A stretch of DNA of 64,000 bases from Aedes albopictus (taxonomy: Eukaryota; Arthropoda; Insecta; Diptera; Culicidae). The notes below the pieces were generated by a model, which made no database searches, was not told the origin of the DNA, and saw only the letters and a list, made by a program, of their open reading frames with translations. Positions within the stretch are counted from its first letter, which is position 1. Every line of letters starts with the position of its first letter. The position numbers were made by a program, and so were the translations under genes. Location of the stretch: assembly GCF_035046485.1 (NCBI RefSeq), contig NC_085137.1, forward strand, positions 500,112,536 to 500,176,535, given 5' to 3'. This document shows positions 23,249 to 35,889 of the stretch, piece by piece.

Positions 23249-25807
23249 AAGAAAACAATAAAACAACAAGATTTCGAAATTTTGCTAAGATCATATGCAT
23301 TGTGAAATTTGATAAAAACGGATTGGTTTTTGTTGATTTTTTATAATGCTCTGGAATAAGATTGTCCACGTGGACATTGTGAATACCCCTACCCCCCTCT
23401 TCGTGGACAAGCATGGACTTTTTCTGAACCCCCTACCCCCTCTAAGTTGTGCACGTGGTATATGGACGGCCCCAAACACTAAGGTACTCGTAGAGGTACT
23501 CACCAAGGGCACGCATGAAGCAGATCTGTATTTTCCATAAATCGAGAAGGCCTATTTATATTTTCCCGAAATTGGAAACTCGATTGCCCTTAGTATTCAC
23601 AACGTGTTATTCAACATCTTACGATTTAACCATTTAACGGACTTGCAGTGCAATGTTTGAAAACCCAAATTGAGATATGCTATGACCTACACTCCGGCTG
23701 GGAACGATGCAACAATACGAGAAATTCCCAACCTACATTGCATAAAATTATACAACACCTGTTTCTCCACCCGGAGAACACTGTAAATTATTTACCTGTG
23801 ATCACGACAAAGATCTCCGATATACCTATCCGAAAGGTTTCTTCATAGCTGATTTTTTTTCTTTTGCTTGAGGGAATTTTCACTGCAAAGCCACGGTACG
23901 GTAATTAACATTGATTCATTGTAATTTATTTTTCGGTGGGATAATGACTTCTCCCCGGTCGGTACCTCACGCGGTACCAAACTATGTATGCACCCGTCCT
24001 CCGTACCCGATTCGCAATTTGCATGACCGAATCCGTGCGGCATCAACAAAATTGCACTGACGATCGAATCAGTTTTGGCGAATTAAGGGTGGCAAATCTT
24101 ATGGGATGTAATATACACCTGTTGTGCATGAGACGCATGCAAGAGATGCTAATGAAATGCGAACAGGCTGAATGGCTTCGATTACACCTCATGAAGATGG
24201 ATTACTAGCAGGGATGCTATAATAAATTGAGTTATTCAATGATGAACACAACTTCTCATTAACTGATCTCCAATTACCAGCAAAATAATATGTGAAACTG
24301 CGTGATGACCACTTTTATGAAATGAAAGTGTTTGAACAGCAGGTGAGCTATCAACTCCTAACTGCTCAAATGTTCATCTACCGGTGTAATCATGGTAGTG
24401 CACATCGAATTTTGACTAAACCAGTCAACTTTAGAAGGTTGAATCTGTGTTATTTTTAATTATTTAGTTGAAATATCGGCATGATTCGCTACCTGCTTTT
24501 GGAATTTCTATATCAGTCTCATATTCTTGACTATTTGGGTATGATCTTGTTCAATAGCAGCGCGTTTTCTAGTTAAGCTATAAGGGTCCCAGTGATCCCA
24601 CACTGTGTTGTAGAGAATAAAATAATATAAAAGAATGGCAACGTTAAGTATAAATGTGTCCTAGTACCATGATAACACTCCAAATTATGGTCGTTGGCAA
24701 TGATAAAGATCTAAACTCTCTCGTTGTATCTCTCTATCAACAGTAGCAACATACATAACCCAACTACACTCCCTTTCCGAACCCTTCATCCATGGACCAT
24801 CATGGACATTTTCATTGCATGGACTTTGCTAACAAACTTGTTCAAACAATTTTCGCATGACACACCAAGCAGTTTTGCGCAGCGCAGACCATCATCGCAT
24901 CGTATTATTTGAAGAGGCTCGTCAACAGAATTACACACGCGTGCGATATTTACGCCGATCAGCAACACCAAGCAGGCAACCAACCAGAGCAATATGCACC
25001 GGGCGGCCGGAGCGGAATTCTCTCTCCTCGACTCAAGTGCAAATACCATTAAAACTAAAATGCACTTGTTGCAGCGTCGCTGCCGCCGCGGCGTGGTTTG
25101 TAGGTGCACTGCCCAACCCTCGTTCGTCCACACGCACGCACATTTGGAAGGAAGGAAACGCAAACAATGCGGAAAATGAAGCCTATTCAGTCCCTTTTTT
25201 ATGGCTAGGTTAGATAATCCTGTTTGGTGAACGATTTCAACATTAACCATTTATGCAGTGCCTCCCACCCCACCCGGTCTTCCGGGTGGTGCTCTCCAGC
25301 ACCCACCGTCGTTCCAAGATCGACGCTGCTGATGCCCCAGAGTCAGAGATGAACAAAGGTACTCAACTCTGGTAAGGTACTTTTTATGCTATTATTTGCA
25401 TTTATGTTTGCCTGCAATGGAAGAGGGTAGAAAATGATTAGTGGATGCAACTATGGAACAGGTTTCTCCCTTCTCGAATGGTTAAACCTCTGCAATCGAA
25501 CCCTAGGTTGGAGTAAATTTGATCGCTATTGAACTAATGATTTGGACTCTCAATGGTCATACATTTGGTTACGAAGGCGTCCATGAAGCCAATTTCTCAA
25601 GCAAACATTTTGATAACTAATTAGCCTTATAGAAATTTTAAGCATGGTCATAATATCTTTTATCTTTTATTTTGATATTATGAAGGTTCAAAAAATCATC
25701 TAGTTTACTCCAAATACATACATTTTATACAAAATTCATGGTGTTAGGGATGCTCATTTTTCCTCCAGAATAGCGTGAGTAAGCAACGTTTTAATAAGAA
25801 ATATTTT
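23249..25807. other. Mostly low-repeat sequence, no gene assigned
   Basis: Near 23360-23480 there is a repeat remnant with GTCCACGTGGACAT and C runs. From about 23590 to 25330 the sequence looks single-copy. The GC-rich part at 24850-25330 (with the tract GCGTCGCTGCCGCCGCGGCG) could be a promoter or untranslated exon. No conserved protein was seen. Confidence 0.35.
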
Positions 25808-26100
25808 TTGCCTTTCTCGTACACCAAGTGTACTGGAAAGGCTATATGTTTTCTCCAAAAATGATTTTTTGATAGGAGGCCCGGAGAGTCGCATATACCA
25901 ATCAACTCAGCTCGACGAGTTGAGGTGATGTCTGTGTGTGTATGTGTGTATGTGTTTGGACAAAAAACTCACATCACTTTTTTGAACTAAACCTCAACCG
26001 ATTTTAATGACCGACGGTTCATTCGACGCGGAATCTGGTCTCATTGTTTCCTATTGAAAATGGTTCAGATCGGTCCAGCCGTTCCGGAGATATTGCCATT
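25808..26100 (+). mobile_element. Head module of a 'head plus satellite' element
   Basis: Begins TTGCCTTTCTCGTACACCAA with the near-palindrome GTACACCAAGTGTAC. It contains ACCAATCAACTCAG, a GTGTGTGTATG run and ends near CCGTTCCGGAGATATTGCC. A homologous head in opposite orientation lies at 48655-48965. In both copies a ~150-bp satellite unit follows directly. Non-coding; resembles the layout of Helentron/DINE-like elements, but the class is not proven. Confidence 0.65.
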
Positions 26101-26232
26101 TAGGTGTTCCGGACTGGTACCCCAGGAAGGGATCAAATATGAAAACGCTACAAAACCATCCACGCGGCACATCAAACTACGGCATTTTCGATAACTTGAT
26201 GAACGGTAAGCAGTAAAATGGTCTCAGACCAT

Positions 26233-27933
26233 TTTTTTTCTCCTCCCCTGTTGGGGAAATTAAGCCACTGCGTCCAATAGGCTGAACTTTTGTGGCATGT
26301 CCCGTTTTGATATTCGCATCTAGCCAGCTAATTACCATGTGTCAAGTAATCAGCTACTGCCACGACGCGTCGTCTCCCAGTCAGGTGCAATGGAATTGAT
26401 AAACTCCAAGACCTTCCCAGGTTCTGCAGACCAGATCTCACTGGGTTGCAAGCAACCACTATTTAGAAATCTTTGCCTGCGCGTGTATAAAGCACCACAA
26501 CTGCAAAGCAGATGTTCCGAGGTTTCACGTTCCGTATTACAGAAACGACAGATATCACTCTGAGTATGGCCAATATTTTTCAAGTGATACCTGCTCTTGC
26601 AGTGTCCAGTTACTAGGCCAGTGTATGTACATAGAGCTCTCTTGTTGAGCTCTAAGAGCTTTTTGGTTTTATAAGCATTTGGTGTTATAAATCGTTTCGA
26701 CTGATGGCAATTTTTGACATCCATCCAATTGGATATCACCCTCTGCTCAGCCCAGCGTTTCAGATCCATTTTAATTGTACAGTTTGATATACCACAGAAT
26801 GGTTCTGGGCCAGCAAACTTTAAATTGGATCCACTTTTAGCAAGCTCGTCTGCCATTTCATTCCCTTCAATGCCACAGTGACCTGGAACCCAGTATAAGT
26901 TTACTGAATTCCCTTGGCACAGCCTGCGCAGTAAAAGAATGCATTCCCAGACAAGCTTTGAAGTACATTTGTAAGCGCACAATGCTTTTAGTGCAGCTTG
27001 ACTATCTGAGAAAATACAAATATTTGCATATCTGTATTTTCTCGCAAGGCAGATATTTGCGCATTTCCAAATAGCAAGAATCTCTGTTTGAAACACCGTA
27101 GGATAGTGTCCCATCGCCACTGAAATTTATATTCCAGGGCCGTAGATTCCTGCTCCCGTTTTTATTCCAACTTTTGAGCCATCTGTATAGAATTTGATTG
27201 ATCCTTGACGTACAGTGGGACCTCCGACTTCCCAATCTGCACGAGTTGTTTCGAGCAATTTGTAAGGAACATCATGGTTCTCCACAGGTTTCATACAGTC
27301 TTTAATCATTTTCATTACTGACCTATTTTGGAAGTATTGTGAAATGCTCAGGTGACCTACAAGATCACCTGGCATAAACTTTTCAACTCGTTCAAGTCTC
27401 AGCAATTCCTTTTCTGCTTCTAATTGCACGTACTCGTGCAAAGGTAGCAGATTGAGAATCGCATCTAAAGCTTTTGATGGAGTGCTTCGCATCGCTCCTG
27501 TAACAGCAATGGACGCAAGACGTTGAATTTTCGCAAGCTTTGATTGCGTGGTAACCTCTTTTGTTTTTGGCCACCAGACAAACGAAGCATACGTCACTTT
27601 TGGGCGGATTATGGCAGTATAAATCCACATTATCATTTTTGGTTTCAAGCCCCACTTCCTGCCAATAGTTTTGGAGCATAACCAGAACGCACTTGTTGCC
27701 TTACCGATCACGGACTCAATTTGAGCATTCCAGTTCAGTTTAGCATCCAGTATCAAACCTAAGTATTTGACTCGATCACTAGGATGAATTTGTATACCTC
27801 CAAGCCGAAAAGCTTTTAGGTTAATCTTCCTTCTCCTAGTGAAAGGGACAATTACGACTTTTAACGGGTTGATGCTAAGGCCCTCCTTAATACACCATGA
27901 ATGTGTAAAGTTTAGAGCCCTTTGCAGCCCTTT
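26233..27933 (-). mobile_element. 5'-truncated LINE inserted in the satellite
   Basis: GTCTCAGACCAT stands on both sides (26221-26232 and 27934-27945), and the satellite unit continues exactly after it. A run of T at 26232-26239 marks the poly(A) tail, so the element lies on the minus strand. It is truncated within the reverse-transcriptase region. The coding remnant is described separately. Confidence 0.93.
26350..27930 (-). pseudogene. LINE ORF2 C-terminal part (RT end, RNase H, zinc knuckle)
   Basis: From right to left in one frame: end of the reverse-transcriptase palm with WCIKEGLSINPLK and KYLGLILDAKLNW (27920-27720), the thumb/connection, then an RNase H domain with KFYTDGSKV, TEILAIWK, FSDSQAALKAL and VPGHCGIEGNEMADELAK (about 27200-26810), giving the D-E-D-H-D catalytic set, and a final CRFCNTERETSEHLLCSC zinc-binding segment (about 26560). 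The only break in roughly 525 codons is one in-frame TAA at 27127-27129. RNase H after the reverse transcriptase fits the I, Jockey-related or LOA group. The near-open state suggests a young insertion. Confidence 0.9.
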
Positions 27934-30435
27934 GTCTCAGACCATATCTGAACCGGTAGTGTCCCGGAACCGGTTCCGGGTGTCCCATCGGATGTGACCA
28001 AACATAAAAGTGAACTAAACTCATGTATGCGACATATCAAACCGCGGCTTTTTCGATAACCTGATGAACAGTAAGAAGGAAAACATTCTCAGACCATATC
28101 GGAGCCGGTTCCAGATGTCCCGCTGGAGGTGGCCAAGTATAAAAGTTAACCAGTCCCATGCATGCGACATATTAAGTAGTGGCTTTTTGACGTCCTGATG
28201 AACGGTAAGCGGGAAAATATGCTCAGACCATATTTGAACCGGTTGTGTTCCGGAACCGGTACCGGGTGTCCAGCCGTAACTGGCCAAATATAAAATTGAA
28301 CTAAAACCATGCATGCGACATATCCAACCGCGGTTTTTTTGATAACCTGATGAACAGTGTGCAGGAAAGCATTCTCAGACTATAGCGGAAGCAGTAGTGT
28401 TCCGGAACAGATCCCAGATGCCCCGCCGGAGGTGGCCAAGTATGAATGTTTATCAAACCCATGGATGCGACATATCAAATAGTGGCTTTTTTTGATATCC
28501 TGATGAACAGTAAGCAGGAAAGTATTCTCAGAACATATCTGAACCGGTAGTGTGCCGGTAGTGATCCGGAACCGGATGCATGCGATACATCAAATCGCGA
28601 ATTTTTACGTATCTCGATTTGGCAAAAAAGTTTCCGGCCGTATTTAGGATAACCGGTAGTGTTTCACAACCGATTAGGGGTATCCCACCGGCAGTGGTCA
28701 AATGTAAAGGTGAACCAAACCCATAAATGCGACACAATAAATGACTTTTTGGGTAACCTGATGAACGGAAAACAAGAAAAACAATCATAGACCACACTTT
28801 GGAAAGCCAATAGTGTGCCGAAACCGATTCTGGGTGCCCTGCCGGAAGTTGTCAAATGTAGAACGCAACCAAACGCATGCACGCATCACATTAAATAACG
28901 GCTTCTTCGATAACGCGAAGGACGGTCAGCAAGAAAATAGTCTCAAACCACATTTAAGACTACCGGTAGTGTTCTGGAACCAGTTTCGAGTGTCTCGCCG
29001 GATCTGGCGAAATGCACAAATGAACCACTCCCATGCATTCGGTACATCAATTCGCGACTTTTCAAGAAAACTGATAAACAATTTGCATGAAACTAGTCTA
29101 AGACCACATCAGGGACAATCGATAAGTGGTAAAATGTGAACCGAAAGTGGCTTGGAAACCCATGCGTGTGGCACCATAAAACCATGCTAATTCAACAATG
29201 ATTGCTGTCAAATTACCTGGATAAACTTTCAATTCAATAAACCAACTCTATTTATATTTTTGTTTAAATTGTAGGATTTGTTTTTGAACACAAATCCTGC
29301 AGATAATTGTGGTGGTACGAATTGATAGCTTGTTTTATTTTACGATTGTTGGCTTGTTTGGAGGTTCACTGTGGTTGATCATCAAACTGATCAGGTGTCG
29401 TAAAGCACCAAATTTGAACTTCCGGAAGTAGCAGCTGCACGAGCAGCCGCTGCGAGTGTGAATAACAGCACAATATCGGATCATTCGTATTTACAGTGTA
29501 TTACACTGTGTTATTGACCATTTTTTAATTCGACATATGTCGAATGAGCAGGGATACGAATTTGAATGTGTCGTATTAAAGAGTGATGAATACGCGGGGT
29601 TTGACAGTACATCAAATTGGTAGCAGCTTTTTTGATAATTTACGGTGATCGATTCGTAAGAAAATAGCCTCAGACCATATTTTAGACAATCGGTAGTGTC
29701 CCGAAACCAGTTCTGGGTGTCATACTGGAAGTGGTCAAATGTAAAAGTGATATATACCTATGCACGAGATGAATCAAATCGTGTTTTGTTTTTTTAGGTA
29801 ACACGTTAGCAATGAAATAGTCTCAGACTATATTTGGGACACCCGGTAGTGCTTCGGAACCAAATGTATCATGCGACACATCTCATCACGGCTTTTTTAA
29901 TAGCCTGAGGAACGGTTAACTAGAAAATAGGCTCATACCACATTAGAGGCTACCGGTAGGGTTGCACAACCAGCGTTTGGTGCTTCGCCGGAACTACGAA
30001 AGTAAATAAAATCAATGCAAACGATAAATATGCGTAAGAGAACAAAATCTTGACAAATTAAACCACATGCAAAGAGACGTCTCATTATACTCACTACCTA
30101 TCGTTCTTGTTTTCAACGGGCAATAAGATATAGCCTAAAATGTGCAGTAAAAACTTTGTCGAAGACCGCAAAGTGATCTGTGATTGCGTAAAAAGTTATA
30201 TCCAAGTTAGCTTGTTAGTATCGTCTTGATATTGATCAGCCTCCAGTGTTAGTGAAGGTGCTCAAGCAGTCAACTAAGAAGTCTGATATTATTCAGCTCT
30301 GCTTATACGTTGAACATAACGTCGGACTATGTGCCATAAATAAGTTTTAAGTCAATTCAGTGCAGAGGTAATACAAAATGTTGGCAATTATCTTGAACAT
30401 CCCTAGCTACAATCAATTGCGGCTCTCGACGAACA

Positions 30436-31430
30436 AGCGCTCCAGTGCTCGTGCCAAGCATCCTAGAGGATTATGGGTCTTTGGCAAAGTTGCCAAGAAT
30501 GATTGGTGCTACACTTTTATGTCTTCGGTTTTGACCGGTCTAGACCTAATGACACTGATCTAGATAAGTTTTATTTTTCAATACGATGCTCTAGTGTTCT
30601 CGATATGCATCCTAGATGGTTGGTGTCTTCGGCGAAGTGTTTCGAATTGATTGTTACTACATTCTTACGTCTTCGGTTTTGATCTAGATTTGCTAAAACT
30701 GATCTAGATATATTTTTTCAATACGACGCTCTAGTGTTCTCGATATGCATCCTAGAGAGTTGGAGTCTTCGGCAAAAAGTTTTGGATTGGTTGGTACTGC
30801 ACTTTTACGCCCTCGGTTTTGATCTAGATTTGCTAAAACTAATCTAGATAAGTTGTATCTTTCAATACGATGCTCTAATGTTCTCGAAATGCATCTTAGG
30901 GGGTTGGAGTCTTTGTTGGGATTATATTCTTACGGCTTCGGTTTCGCTCTAGATCTACTTTAACTGATCTTGATCAGTTATATCTTTTGATGTGATAATG
31001 TAGTGTTCTAGATGTGCATCCTGAAGGGTTGTAGTTATTGAAGAAGTGTCTTGGATATATTGATACCACATTTACAAGCCTTCGATTTTGATCTATATTG
31101 ACTGAACCTGCTCTAGACATTTTTTTTGCATGTCTCTCCAGAACACTAGAACTAGGATATCCAAGAGGGTTGCAGTCTTCGGCAAAGTGCTTTAGCTTGA
31201 TAGTTGCTATATTTCACATCTTCGGTTTTGACAGAGATCTGCTGTAACTGATCCAGAGCAGTTTTTTTTCTTTCAATATACCTCTCCAGAGCTCTAGATA
31301 TGCATTTCGTTGGAAAGCAGTCAAAAGTGCTTCGGATTAGTTGGTACTACATTCTTACGTCTTTGGCTCTGATCTTGATCTGTCTTAAGGGATCTAGATC
31401 AGTTTTATCTTACTCTAGAGCAGTGGTGCT
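30436..31430 (+). repeat. Second satellite, ~140-bp units
   Basis: About seven diverged units. Landmarks are GCTCTAGTGTTCTCGATATG, ATCCTAGAGGGTTGGAGTCT, TTCGGCAAAGTG, TACTACATTCTTACGTCTTC and TGATCTAGATAAGTT. Unit starts are near 30438, 30588, 30728, 30872, 31008, 31135 and 31282. It is unrelated in sequence to the first satellite. The frame at 30378-30563 is a read through one unit. Confidence 0.85.
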
Positions 31431-33925
31431 CAGGTTAAAGCATAGAGCGGGCCAAAATCAGATTTTTCGCGTTAGCCGCGGGATAAAAACCACTAAACAT
31501 AAAATAACTCTACAAATAATCAACAACGAACTAATTTTTTTCTAATCTTCTTACTAAGGCAGTTTAAAAATAGTAAAATCACAGTTTTTTTTATTTTTGA
31601 CAAGTATTTCTTGCAAAGTATTAAATTAAACCTCAGAGATCTCAGTTTGACTAAAAAAACGTGTTGGACATCGAGAATTCAATTTGGTTCATATGGATAT
31701 GACGATTCATACGCTACTTGGCTATGTATGGTATCTACTTCCCAAACATTTTCTAAATTCAGCATCAAACTACAGAAGAAGAGAAGAAAATTAAACTTGT
31801 CAGTGCTTATTTAAGGTACCATAAGACATGACATGTATTAGGCCAAACAAGCCCAACAAATGACCAACACAACGTGAATCATAGCAACCTTGGATGAATG
31901 TCGAACTTCAATGGCAAATATTTGGCATAATGACAAACAGTCTAATGGCACCTTTAGTATTACAAACAAAATTGACCTAAAAGTTTGTTTAAACTGTTAT
32001 TCCTCCATTAAGGTTGAAGGATTCGCCATTGATATAATCGTCACCATTGAAAATTCGAAAGCAATTTTCTCGTTCAGGGCTGAAATTTCCGTAATGAAAA
32101 TGTATTCACTGTATTACGGACACAGAAAAGATTACAGTGAATTCATTTTCAATACAAACATTCAAGTATTGAGCGAAAAAACTGCTTTAGAATTTTCGAT
32201 GATGACGGTTATGTCAAGACAACTTAGTTATTAAACTAAGCCAATCGATTCAAAGATGCCATTTGATAGAAAATCCAATAATCTTTCGAATAAGGGTTAA
32301 AAAACTTCGATAAGTTCGACCATTTTCAAGTTATAGCCAGTTAAGGCAATAAGAGTAAAAAACATGGGGAGTTCAATAACTACGTAACGATTGAGATTTG
32401 ACCATATGCGTAGAACAATTTTTGTCTCCATTTATGGTCCTCTATCACCCTTTAAAAAGTTTGCACTCAGGAACCTAACACCCTGTATTTAGTGATTTTT
32501 ACATGATATGTCATGTAAACTTCTGTGATATCCCACGCTATCATATGTCACAGAATTTTACACTCATGTTTCGATCTGTGTAGTTACTTTTTTGTTACAT
32601 ACTGTTACCCAGTGGATTGTATCTCACTTTCGACAGCATATCGACCTACGTCAATACTGTGTAGGCTTCAGACGTTGCTTTGTTTTTCGTTTTCCGAAGT
32701 TAAACGGATTTCTATTCTCTTTGGTTCTCCGTTTTAAGCTTGTTAGAGCATCGTCTCGCAGCGGCTAAGCTTCGCGTCATTGATTCGCGCCACTAAAACC
32801 GCTTTCCTGCCAAAATTTACTTCTGGGCCGCTGTCGATAGTTTCTACTTTTGCTATCGCGTTTCGTTCGGCTGCAAATTCATTGACCTTGTTTCGAAGTT
32901 TCGCAAAGTCGGGCGTTTTTCTTTTTGTCTCAGTGCTGCCATCGCCAGCACGATTCGCTGGTGGTTTGGTTATCCATCGCCCACAGAAGGAAACGGTCGG
33001 GCGGCGTACATGTTACTGTCCATTACACACCGCTCAATCCGTCAGTCAGTCACTGTACGAGCGGCATTTGGACATTATTGACCATCGTCCATTACGACAC
33101 AACTCTACCTAAATACCGTGCGCACAAAGACTCGGAGGAAAAATCATGACTTGTTCCCATTTTTTTTTTCTCAATTTATTTACATCACTTGGCCCGGTGG
33201 CGGTCGGCATTTCGATTGCAGTTTTGGAACTTAATGCAATAACTGCGCACCGATCAAGTGCGTCACCACGTGTGTGGATGATATTCGGCAGCCAGCCAGC
33301 GGCAGAGACATGCTAACTTGAGCTCGTTCGTTTTACAGGCAAGGGTTGGGCTTCAATCCACCAAAAAGGCCATCGTTATTTGTTGACTGTAGATGGACAC
33401 CTGTAATTGCTGCCGCCGATTCACAGTTGATCGATCAAGTGGAAAGGCGATCTATCTAATCGATGAAATATAATTTACTTTGATTGATTGTGTAATAAGA
33501 GAAGAGTGGATTTTGTTGAAAATCGATAAACGTTTCTGCATTTCGATTTATTCGGTATTTTAAACCATCTGTTGCATTTAAGGTTTTAACCTTTGAAAAG
33601 GCCGAGAAAACCAGGCCCGGACATCAATTAGCACTACATTGTAATACATCCTCGAAATATACTCACGAAATTGCAAAAAATCTTTTGAAAACCAATTTTT
33701 CATTTACCTCGGCTAAATGAATGTCTAGGCAAAAAATTACATTTGAAGAGTTTTTACCCTCGTTTGTGTTTCAGTGTATATGTAAGTGTGATGTATCACA
33801 TTTTTATAAAACAGTACTAGATATGCTATCACTTCGATAAAAAAGTTTTATCATAAAACCTTTTGTATTAGTTTCCTGACACTTTTTTGAAAATTTTTTG
33901 GCCTCGGCTAAACGAATGTCTATCA
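31431..33925. other. No gene recognised; hAT-like end and GC-richer island
   Basis: Near 31430 CAGTGGTGCTCAGGTTAAAG followed by CGGGCC looks like one end of a decayed hAT element without a partner. At 32498-32590 there is a TTACATGATATGTCATG repeat also present around 60240-60480. The part from 32600 to 33450 is GC-richer and looks single-copy (promoter, untranslated exon or enhancer possible). No conserved protein was found. Confidence 0.35.
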
Positions 33926-33933
33926 CTGTAGCG

Positions 33934-35064
33934 CGGTGATTCCCAAAGTGGGCGAAATCGCCCCCCCCGGGGGCGAAAATCAGGCCGAAGGGGGCGAAAA
34001 TGTGAAAAACCAAAATTGGGTGGCGAAATTACTAAAAAAGGGAGCGATTTTTTGAATAATTGCAAAAAATCAAAAGTATTGAAATACTAGTCAAGAATGT
34101 CAACTGAATCATTAAAAATCCCTAACATTTCAAATTTTATTGTTTCTAGGATTATTGAAAAATGTCTGTTTTGAGGTCGACTACATCTCACAGATTTTTT
34201 TTTCGTCAGAATTCCAAGAAAAAAAAACACAAATGAGACTGCTATATGAATTTCCTAAATAATTCCCAGGAATTATGGAGATCTAATATTATCCATGTTA
34301 AGAAACTACGACGAAACTTTTATAAGAGATTATGAGAAGAACCGTTTTTTACTTGATGAGAAAGTTTTGTTTTTAATTCATGGGCGTTTTTTTCATGGAA
34401 TTTTCAATCAAAATCATGATGTTTCAGACGAATTTCAGAACACGTTTTAGATGGGAGCTATCACACATTATTAGAAAATTTCAAACTTATTACTAGTAGC
34501 TATTTTGATTTTTTCCAAGAATTCAGGGTTGATTTCCCTGAAAACCGAGTAATGACTGTTGCATATTCATTTGACAATAGAAGTTTCTCCAATTTATACT
34601 GGCTTTTCATTATTTGCATTTACTTTGAAAAGCTGCATTTGAAAATACACAGATATATTCCTGATTTGCACTTTCTGTATAAAAAAATATTTTTGAAATT
34701 GTATTTCAATATCCCACCCTTTCAAAAATACTAGGAAATATCTGGTGTAAGATAACGAGTTTTCGTAAATGTTTACAGTCCGTTCTGTTTGCTCGTTTTT
34801 GTTCAAGAATATGTATAGCACAAACATGATTTCAAAATGTGTTGTTATACATGCAATAATGCGTTTTTTTTAATAAGAGAGATACTAATTTAGATACATT
34901 AAATATCAGTTTCGCCACAGTAGTGTCAAATAGTGGGTTTTTGGGGGCTTCAGCTCAATAAAGCTTCAGCCTTTTTTCATGAAAAAAAATCTCATTTAGG
35001 TTGGCGAAAAAGTTTTTCTCAAGCTCCAAGGGGGCGATACCTCCCAAAAGTTTGGGAAACACTG
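33934..35064. mobile_element. 1.13-kb hAT-type element with 8-bp duplication
   Basis: CTGTAGCG stands on both sides (33926-33933 and 35065-35072). The ends are CGGTGATTCCCAAAGTGGGCG and, inverted, CAGTGTTTCCCAAACTTTT; GGGGGCGA-type G runs follow just inside both ends. Eight-base duplication and CAGTG-TTCCCAAA ends fit the hAT superfamily. The interior is AT-rich and no hAT transposase motif could be recognised, so it is called non-autonomous or fully decayed. Confidence 0.88.
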
Positions 35065-35159
35065 CTGTAGCGCATGTAACGAATAACAATTCGTCCAGCG
35101 GTTGACTCTGCCCCGAAATTATCTGTATATATGTATCTGCGCACAATGCTGGTAGGTCG

Positions 35160-35680
35160 CATGGTGGCTCCACTGGAGTTCCACCCGAAATACCTTCAAG
35201 AAATCCTTCGCGGATTCTCCATAAATATGTTCCATAAGTTTCTTCTGGGATTCCCAGAGAGTGCTTGATGAGATTCTTCCGGTGGTCTATTTAGGATTCC
35301 TCCAGAAGTTCTTTTTGGGGGGTTTCCAGGAGTTTCTTCTGAGCTTCTTGAAGAGGTGCCGTCTGGGATTCCTTCAATAGCTCTTGCTAGAACTTCTCGA
35401 GGAAGTTCTCCCGGGATTCTCCAAGAGCCTTTCAGGGATTTCTTGAAGAACACATTTTGAGATTTTTTTAGGAGTACCTAGATTTATACAAAAAATCTTT
35501 CCACAATTTCTCTACAAATTAATTTTGAATTTCCTCCAGGAATTCTTTCTAGAATTCCCCCAGAAATTTTTCCTGAGATTCCTTCAGGAAATTTATCCGT
35601 GGTTTCACCACAAATTTATTCTAGGATCCCTCTAGAATTTCCTTCTGCGATTTCTCAGGGAGCTGCATCAGAGATTCTTT
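35160..35680. repeat. 12-mer minisatellite block
   Basis: Degenerate TTCCTCCAGGAA repeat units; frames on both strands are repeat translations. Confidence 0.8.
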
Positions 35681-35685
35681 TTCTG

Positions 35686-35800
35686 ATCTTGTACCGACTT
35701 TTCGAACCCTCTAAGCAGAATACCCTCTTCGAATGAGTGTAATCAGTTTAGTACCTTTTAATTCAGCCGTATCTTTTTCTGGTATCGTCAGACATATCCT
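35686..35800 (+). repeat. Single-arm copy of the 8917-9159 hairpin family
   Basis: Matches the reverse complement of the right part of 8917-9159: CTTGTACCGACTTTTCGAAC, CTCTAAGCAGAATACCCTCT, TCGAATGAGTGTAAT, TAGTACCTTTTAATTC. The second arm is absent here, which shows that the hairpin is a derived form. Confidence 0.8.
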
Positions 35801-35889
35801 CTGAGATTTTTAAAAGGTTTTATATAAGTGAAGAATTAGCATGATGTTAAAATACACATAAATAAAGACAAAAAAAGGGTCTATAGGAC

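Larger units (their letters stand above)
26101..30000 (+). repeat. Satellite with ~150-bp units (ACCGG-rich), interrupted
   Basis: Unit landmarks are TCAGACCATAT, AACCGGTAGTGTTCCGGAAC, GTGGCCAAATATAAA, CATGCGACATATCAAA and CCTGATGAACGGTAAGCAG. Unit starts fall near 26222, 27937, 28089, 28223, 28374 and 28528, then more diverged units to about 29160, and again 29660-30000. Spacing is mostly 150-156 bp. A LINE fragment splits the first unit from the rest (26233-27933), and unrelated sequence of ~450 bp lies at 29160-29600. The unit at 27963-27980 holds an 18-bp perfect palindrome. Confidence 0.85.

Noticed and set aside
27937..31430. CRISPR-like array
   Set aside because: Units are contiguous ~140-150-bp satellite repeats without short repeats and unique spacers, in a eukaryotic context.
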